Assembly (NCBI RefSeq): GCF_013282095.1
Contig: NZ_BLTJ01000001.1
Location: 310,001 to 374,000 of the forward strand
Direction: 5' to 3'
From: Enterocloster alcoholdehydrogenati
GTDB lineage: Bacteria; Bacillota; Clostridia; Lachnospirales; Lachnospiraceae
Length of the DNA: 64,000 nt
Below the pieces are notes generated by a model that searched no databases, was not told the origin of the DNA, and worked only from the letters and a program-made list of their open reading frames with translations. Shown here piece after piece: positions 59,266 through 64,000 of the stretch. The translations under genes were made by a program, and so were the position numbers. Position 1 is the stretch's first letter; each line of letters starts with the position of its first letter.

Positions 59266-60920
59266 TCTGTCTTGTTTCCTCCTTTGGTCCCGGCCATAAC
59301 GGTTCCTGCCGCTTTGGCAAGCTCTGTGGCCAGGAGACTGTGGAGCCCGTTTTTAGAAACTTCCTCCCCAGCCAGCCCGTGAATATAAACGCCCAGATAA
59401 GCCGCCTCTTCCTCCTCTAAGCCCAGGGCCATCAGACCTGCCAGTATGCCTGTAAGCACATCTCCTGAACCGGCTTTAGCCATGGCGCTGGTTCCGCTGG
59501 TATTGATGTATAATGCGCCCTCACGGCCTGCCGTTACCGTGGCCGCGTCCTTTAACACGCAGGTAATGCCATAGTGAGTAGCATAGGAAAAGGCCGCCCC
59601 GAAAAGATCCGCCTGGATCTCTTCTGTCTTCTGTCCCGTCAGTCGCGCCATCTCGCCCAGATGAGGCGTAATGACAATATTTTCCGTATAGTAAGAAGTA
59701 AGGTACGGGTGAGACGCAATGGTATTTAAACCGTCCGCGTCAATGATCACCGGCACAAAGGCGCTTGTGAGAATGTCCTCCACCAGATATTCCACATAAG
59801 GTTCATTTCCAAGCCCCGGCCCCAGCACCACCACATCGGCCCACTTCATCTGTTCCTCAATCATTTCCTTAAAATCTTCCCGGCCGCCCAACAGCTGCTC
59901 CGGCGTATAGGAAGCGATGATGGCCTCCGGCAGAAGCGTCTGTAAAACAGCCCGGTTTTCCTCCACAGTCAGGATCTTTACAAGACCCGCCCCGCTTCGG
60001 TAAGCGCCCAGAGCGCTGAGATACGCGGCCCCGCTCATATTTTTAGAGCCGGCGGCAATGAGGACACGGCCAAAAGTGCCCTTGTTGGAATAGGCCTTCC
60101 GCTCCGGCACCCGCATCAGATCCGCCTTCTCACAGGCATAGGCAATGGAAATAGGCTCCTCTTCCTCCGGTTCGGCCTGCAGGGCCTCCTTGGGAAAGCC
60201 AATATCTGCCACCGTGACGGTTCCTGCAAAGGATCTGCCGGGATAGACAGCGGTTCCCATTTTTTCCCATCCAAAGGTTACAGTCTCATCGGCCTGAAGG
60301 GCAATTTCCATAACAGCTCCTGTGCCGGAGTGAATACCGGAAGGGATATCAATGGCAATGCACCAGGGCTTTGAGGACGTGGTGGGATATTTCCCATATA
60401 TACCAGTGCCCTGGGGAACCGATTCGGATGACGGCCCTTCCTGGATCCCGTTCTTCCCCGTCAGAATCTCCCCCGCCAATTCCATGCAGCGCTTATACTC
60501 TCCTTCGATCTCCCGGCTCAGTCCCACACCGAACAGTCCGTCCAGCAGCACCTGACAGCCTCCCGGCTCCTCTTTCATCCGTTCCCACGTTTTCACAGAT
60601 ATCCCAAGCCTTCGGGCGATGGACAGCTGGAGCTGTAACTCCTGCGTCCCCTTTTCTTCCCTGCCGGCCATAAAAATCGTTGTCCTATAGCCCTTTAAAT
60701 GCAGCATCCGGGCCGCAGCCACTCCGTCCGCCCCGTTATTTCCCGCACCGCAAAGAGCCCAGATATGACAACCCGGGCCAAATGCATCAGCCGCCTTTTC
60801 TGCCCGGAGAGCCACCGCAAGAGCCGCCCGCTCCATCAACACTACAGAGGGAATCCCGATCTGTTCGATGGCATAAGCGTCGGCTGCCTTCATTTTTCTG
60901 CCTGATAAAAGAGTTTTCAT
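59262..60920 (-). CDS. nnr: Bifunctional NAD(P)H-hydrate epimerase/dehydratase (NnrE-NnrD)
   Basis: 552 residues. The N-terminal epimerase domain (about 1-240) has WALCGAGNNGADGVAAARML and IDIPSGIHSGTG; the C-terminal ribokinase-like dehydratase (about 265-545) has VVLGPGLGN, VITPHLGEMARLTG and AKAGSGDVLTGILAG. The enzyme repairs hydrated NADH/NADPH. It lies between acpS and alr, a common clostridial order. Confidence 0.95.
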   Translation of the reverse strand: MKTLLSGRKMKAADAYAIEQIGIPSVVLMERAALAVALRAEKAADAFGPGCHIWALCGAGNNGADGVAAARMLHLKGYRTTIFMAGREEKGTQELQLQLSIARRLGISVKTWERMKEEPGGCQVLLDGLFGVGLSREIEGEYKRCMELAGEILTGKNGIQEGPSSESVPQGTGIYGKYPTTSSKPWCIAIDIPSGIHSGTGAVMEIALQADETVTFGWEKMGTAVYPGRSFAGTVTVADIGFPKEALQAEPEEEEPISIAYACEKADLMRVPERKAYSNKGTFGRVLIAAGSKNMSGAAYLSALGAYRSGAGLVKILTVEENRAVLQTLLPEAIIASYTPEQLLGGREDFKEMIEEQMKWADVVVLGPGLGNEPYVEYLVEDILTSAFVPVIIDADGLNTIASHPYLTSYYTENIVITPHLGEMARLTGQKTEEIQADLFGAAFSYATHYGITCVLKDAATVTAGREGALYINTSGTSAMAKAGSGDVLTGILAGLMALGLEEEEAAYLGVYIHGLAGEEVSKNGLHSLLATELAKAAGTVMAGTKGGNKTE

Positions 60921-61306
60921 TCTCCATTCTCCTTTCTGGCGGGCGGCTCTCCCTCACCCACCGCAAACGCCATGGCAAAATCAGCCGTGTTGGAAATGGA
61001 TACCTGTATCTGCGTCAGTCCCATTTCCTCAAACCGTTTTTGTGCACCTCCATAAAGGTTCACATAGGGCTTTCCAAGGCTGTCTCTCAAAACCTCGATA
61101 TCCCCTGGCATAAAGCTGCGAAAACCGGTTCCAAGCACCTTGGCCACCGCTTCCTTTACAGCAAAAGAGCCGGCCAGCTTAGAGGCAGACCCCTTCGCTT
61201 GCCGGCTTTCCGTCTCTGTAAACACACGCGACACGAAGCGGCCCTGGCTGCAGGCCTTCTCCATGCGCTTTATCTCAATCAGATCGGTTCCAACTCCCAG
61301 TATCAT
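60917..61306 (-). CDS. acpS: Holo-[acyl-carrier-protein] synthase
   Basis: 129 residues. MILGVGTDLIEIKRM has the metal-binding Asp, and FAVKEAVAKVLGTG the catalytic Glu/Lys. It transfers 4'-phosphopantetheine to ACP. The ATG right after the rex stop is the family start; residues upstream are not conserved. Confidence 0.95.
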   Translation of the reverse strand: MILGVGTDLIEIKRMEKACSQGRFVSRVFTETESRQAKGSASKLAGSFAVKEAVAKVLGTGFRSFMPGDIEVLRDSLGKPYVNLYGGAQKRFEEMGLTQIQVSISNTADFAMAFAVGEGEPPARKENGE

Positions 61307-61307
61307 C

Positions 61308-61967
61308 TTACTTACCGCGTTCCTTCTTTTTGTCATGATCCTGCATACTGCACACCCGGTACGACAGCCGCATCAGGCTCTCCGACAGATGGACATTCTC
61401 CACCACCACATCCTCCGGCACGACCAGATCTGTATGGGCAAAGTTCCAGATTGCCTTGATTCCTGCATTTACCAGGCGGTCTGCGATCTCCGCCGCTTTC
61501 GTCTTTGGTATGGTAAGCGCAGCGATCTGGATCTCCTGCTCCTTAATAAAGCCTTCCAGATCATCCACCGAGCGGATCTCAATGCCGCGGATCACCAGAC
61601 CGATCAGCTTGGGATTGATATCAAACATCCCCTTAATCACAAAGCCCCTGCGCTCAAAATTCGTATAATTAGCAATGGCCTGTCCCAGATTGCCCGCCCC
61701 GATGATGATCAGGTTATGCTGCTGATCAATCCCCAGAATCTTTGCAATCTCGGAATAAAGATACTTCACGTTGTATCCATAACCCTGCTGTCCAAAACCG
61801 CCGAAGTTGTTCAGATCCTGACGGATCTGGGAAGCTGTCACCTTCATACGGTTGCTCAGCTCATTGGAGGAAATGCGCTCCACTCCCTCTTCGATCAGTT
61901 CTCCCAGATAGCGGTAATAGCGGGGCAGTCTTGAAATCACCGCTTTCGATATTTCCTTGCGTTCCAT
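61308..61967 (-). CDS. rex: Redox-sensing transcription repressor Rex
   Basis: 219 residues: N-terminal winged helix (VISRLPRYYRYLGELIEEGV, RMKVTASQIRQDLNNFGGFG) and a Rossmann domain binding NADH/NAD (IIGAGNLGQAIANYTNF). Rex represses fermentation and redox genes when NADH is low. It has a near-consensus promoter, and the operon continues to acpS and beyond. Confidence 0.96.
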   Translation of the reverse strand: MERKEISKAVISRLPRYYRYLGELIEEGVERISSNELSNRMKVTASQIRQDLNNFGGFGQQGYGYNVKYLYSEIAKILGIDQQHNLIIIGAGNLGQAIANYTNFERRGFVIKGMFDINPKLIGLVIRGIEIRSVDDLEGFIKEQEIQIAALTIPKTKAAEIADRLVNAGIKAIWNFAHTDLVVPEDVVVENVHLSESLMRLSYRVCSMQDHDKKKERGK

Positions 61968-62009
61968 CCTGTGCCACCCTCTCTTTGTTCATTCAGTCTA
62001 ATGCTTTCT

Positions 62010-62038
62010 ATTATAAGCGGACGTTAAAAAAATGTCAA
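62010..62038 (-). promoter_or_regulatory. Consensus sigma-A promoter of rex, with possible Rex half-sites
   Basis: TTGACA (62038-62033), 17-base spacer, TATAAT (62015-62010) on the - strand. The -35 and spacer read TTGACATTTTTTTAAC, a partial match to the clostridial Rex site TTGTTAAnnnnTTAACAA, so self-regulation is possible but unproved. Confidence 0.85.
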
Positions 62039-62057
62039 ATCACTTTTCAGGATGTTC

Positions 62058-62086
62058 TTGAAAAAAATATAGTCCTATATTATACT
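62058..62086 (+). promoter_or_regulatory. Sigma-A promoter of the ABC-F gene
   Basis: TTGAAA (62058-62063), 17-base spacer, TATACT (62081-62086), 41 bases before the ATG. Confidence 0.8.
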
Positions 62087-62126
62087 GAGGGTATTGTTTA
62101 TATATTTTCTTAAAGGAGTTTTACAA

Positions 62127-64000
62127 ATGATCCTCTCATGCAGCAGTATCAGCAGGTCCTTTGGGGACAATCACATCCTCAAACGGGTCTCTTTTCATAT
62201 AGAAGAACACGAAAAAGCCGCCATCGTAGGCATCAACGGAGCCGGCAAGTCCACCCTTTTAAAAATCATCATCGGCCAGCTGGCGCCGGATGAAGGCACG
62301 GTAACATGGGCCAAGGGCGCAGCTGTCGGCTATCTGGCCCAGCATCAGGACCTGGATGGGACTGAAACCATATACGACACCCTTTTAGAGGTAAAACGTC
62401 CCATTCTGGAGATGGAGGAACGTCTGCGCCGCCTGGAGCTTGAGATGAATACCGCCTCCGGGGAGGAATTAGAGTCCAGGCTTTCTGAATACAGCCGCTT
62501 AAACCACACCTTTGAACTGGAAAACGGCTATGCCTGCCGCAGTGAGATTACCGGCGTATTAAAGGGCCTGGGCTTTTCAGAGGAAGAATTTTCCAAACCC
62601 ATCCACGCGCTCTCCGGCGGCCAGAAAACACGGGTATCCTTAGGCAAGCTTCTTCTTACAAAGCCGGATATCCTTCTGTTGGACGAGCCCACCAACCACC
62701 TGGATATGGAGTCCATCGCGTGGCTGGAAACCTATTTAAAAGGCTACCCCGGCAGCGTAATTATCGTAGCACATGACCGGTATTTTCTGGACCGTGTAGT
62801 AACCAAGGTCATTGAACTGGACAACGGAACAGCCACCGTATTTTCGGGCAATTATTCTGCCTACAGCGACAAAAAGGCCATGCTCCGGGACGCCCAGATC
62901 CGGGCCTACCTAAACCAGCAGCAGGAGATCCGCCATCAGGAGGCGGTCATTGCCAAGTTAAAATCCTTTAACCGGGAAAAATCCATCCGCCGCGCCGAGA
63001 GCCGGGAAAAGATGCTGGATAAGATCGAGCGGCTGGAAAAGCCGGCAGAGGTAAACGATTCCATGGATATCCGCCTGGAGCCGGACGTAGTCAGCGGGAA
63101 TGATGTCCTCACCGTTACCGGCCTGAGCAAAGCCTTTGACGCCCGTCCTCTGTTTACAGACGGCAATTTTGAGATCAAGCGCGGAGAGCGGATCGCAATC
63201 ATCGGCAACAACGGCACCGGAAAGACCACCCTCCTGAAAATCATCAACGGCCTGATCCCCGCAGACAGCGGCGAGATCCGCTTAGGTTCCAAGGTCCATA
63301 TTGGCTATTACGATCAGGAGCATCAGGTTCTTCACATGGACAAGACTTTGTTTCAGGAGATCCAGGATACCTACCCCCATATGAACAATACCCAGATCCG
63401 CAATACGCTGGCCTCCTTTCTCTTTACCGGAGATGATGTATTTAAGCTGATCCGTGATTTAAGCGGCGGCGAACGGGGCCGCGTATCCCTTGCAAAGCTC
63501 ATGCTTTCTGACGCCAATTTCCTGCTGCTGGATGAGCCTACGAATCATCTGGACATCACCTCCAAGGAGATTTTGGAAAGTGCCCTAAACCGGTATACAG
63601 GAACCGTGCTGTACGTGTCCCACGACCGTTACTTTATCAACCGCACGGCCACCCGGATCCTGGATCTGACGGGACAGGCTTTTGTAAATTACATTGGAAA
63701 TTACGATTATTACCTGGAAAAAAAGGATGTGGTAGAGGCGGCGTTCTTCTCTGTTTCTCCAAACAAAGCCTCCTTTCCCCCTGTCTCAGAAGCGGCCATA
63801 TCCGATGCCGGCGCCAAGCTGGACTGGAAAGCTCAGAAGGAGGAGCAGGCCAGAATACGCAAACGCCAGAATGAATTAAAAAAGACAGAAGAAGCCATTC
63901 ATCAGCTGGAAAGCAGAGACAGCGAGATCAATGAGCTTCTGGCCCAGGAAACGGTCTATACAGATGTGGCGCGTCTGATGGAACTGAACAAAGAAAAGGA
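62127..64000 (+). CDS. ABC-F family ATPase, 3' end outside the window
   Basis: The gene runs off the window; 624 residues are visible. Two ABC domains: the first has Walker A GINGAGKSTLL, signature LSGGQKTRVSL and Walker B ILLLDEPTNHLD; the second has GNNGTGKTTLL, LSGGERGRVSL and FLLLDEPTNHLD. The linker between them (about 240-310) is charged and helical, and a coiled coil begins near residue 565 (EEQARIRKRQNELKKTEEAI). There are no membrane segments. ABC-F proteins act on ribosomes, in translation quality control or antibiotic protection. The Uup/YdiF-like layout favours the first. An AAAGGAG is 8 bases before the ATG. Confidence 0.93.
   Translation, partial: MILSCSSISRSFGDNHILKRVSFHIEEHEKAAIVGINGAGKSTLLKIIIGQLAPDEGTVTWAKGAAVGYLAQHQDLDGTETIYDTLLEVKRPILEMEERLRRLELEMNTASGEELESRLSEYSRLNHTFELENGYACRSEITGVLKGLGFSEEEFSKPIHALSGGQKTRVSLGKLLLTKPDILLLDEPTNHLDMESIAWLETYLKGYPGSVIIVAHDRYFLDRVVTKVIELDNGTATVFSGNYSAYSDKKAMLRDAQIRAYLNQQQEIRHQEAVIAKLKSFNREKSIRRAESREKMLDKIERLEKPAEVNDSMDIRLEPDVVSGNDVLTVTGLSKAFDARPLFTDGNFEIKRGERIAIIGNNGTGKTTLLKIINGLIPADSGEIRLGSKVHIGYYDQEHQVLHMDKTLFQEIQDTYPHMNNTQIRNTLASFLFTGDDVFKLIRDLSGGERGRVSLAKLMLSDANFLLLDEPTNHLDITSKEILESALNRYTGTVLYVSHDRYFINRTATRILDLTGQAFVNYIGNYDYYLEKKDVVEAAFFSVSPNKASFPPVSEAAISDAGAKLDWKAQKEEQARIRKRQNELKKTEEAIHQLESRDSEINELLAQETVYTDVARLMELNKEK

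Noticed and set aside
1-64000. rRNA, tRNA, CRISPR arrays, insertion sequences, prophage
   Set aside because: No transposase, phage structural genes, repeat-spacer pattern or tRNA-like folds were noticed; the recombinase stands without mobile-element partners.

Overview
The window looks like a chromosomal segment of a motile, spore-forming Firmicute of the Lachnospiraceae (Clostridium cluster XIVa type). Supporting signs are the clostridial fla/che gene order with FliY, CheC/CheD and CheV, the FliW-CsrA pair, sporulation genes (yqfC, yqfD, a SpoVB-like flippase, a BofC-like protein), Rex, and strong TTGACA/TATAAT-type promoters with AGGAGG ribosome sites. No rRNA, tRNA, CRISPR array or insertion sequence was seen. 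The species cannot be fixed from the sequence alone.

Layout. (1) Positions 1-1689, + strand: the end of a flagellar late operon, flgL (partial), a YviE-position gene, fliW and csrA. (2) 33666 down to 1668, - strand: a nearly gap-free flagellar/chemotaxis supra-operon of 37 genes. It runs flgB-fliE-fliF-fliG-fliH-fliI-fliJ-fliK-flgD-flgE-flbD-motA-motB-fliM-cheY-flgC-fliY-fliO-fliP-fliQ-fliR-flhB-flhA-fliA-two FlgF/FlgG rod proteins-cheC-cheD-cheV-a hemerythrin chemoreceptor-a secreted cell-wall-binding protein-a ParA ATPase-a ComFB-domain protein-fliD-fliS-a FliT/FlgN-like gene-a degenerate nucleotidyltransferase. It meets csrA tail to tail with a 22-bp overlap. flhF, flhG, fliL, cheA, cheB, cheR and cheW are not in it, and flgC has left its usual place beside flgB. 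A sigma-28 type -10 box lies just before fliD. (3) 33667-35023: a compact control region and a tyrosine recombinase gene directly upstream of flgB. The control region holds a run of 13 C (G on the coding strand), a perfect 11-bp-arm palindrome and tandem 22-bp repeats; a related motif recurs in the recombinase leader. This is the best candidate for an undescribed (phase-variable) switch of motility. (4) 35058-47697, - strand housekeeping and sporulation genes: lepB, proA, a DUF896 gene, proB, two flavoproteins, a BofC-like gene, a SpoVB-like flippase, a DUF3048 lipoprotein, ybeY, phoH, yqfD, yqfC. (5) 47857-48807, + strand: a DUF4397-like surface protein. (6) 48871-51974: a GlcT-like antiterminator and ptsG, with a recognisable RAT/terminator leader. 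(7) 52241-56128: yebC, a frameshifted ABC transporter gene, hflC, hflK. (8) 61967 down to 56232: rex-acpS-nnr-alr-mazF-MATE. (9) 62127 to the end, + strand: an ABC-F ATPase, partial.

How it works together: the supra-operon supplies the basal body, export gate, rod, hook, motor, switch, sigma-28, the FliD cap and its chaperone. FliW-CsrA adjusts flagellin translation. CheC/CheD/CheV/CheY/FliY are the adaptation and dephosphorylation arm of chemotaxis, while the CheA core must lie elsewhere. ParA plus ComFB sits where flagellar number or array placement factors would be expected and may replace FlhF/FlhG.
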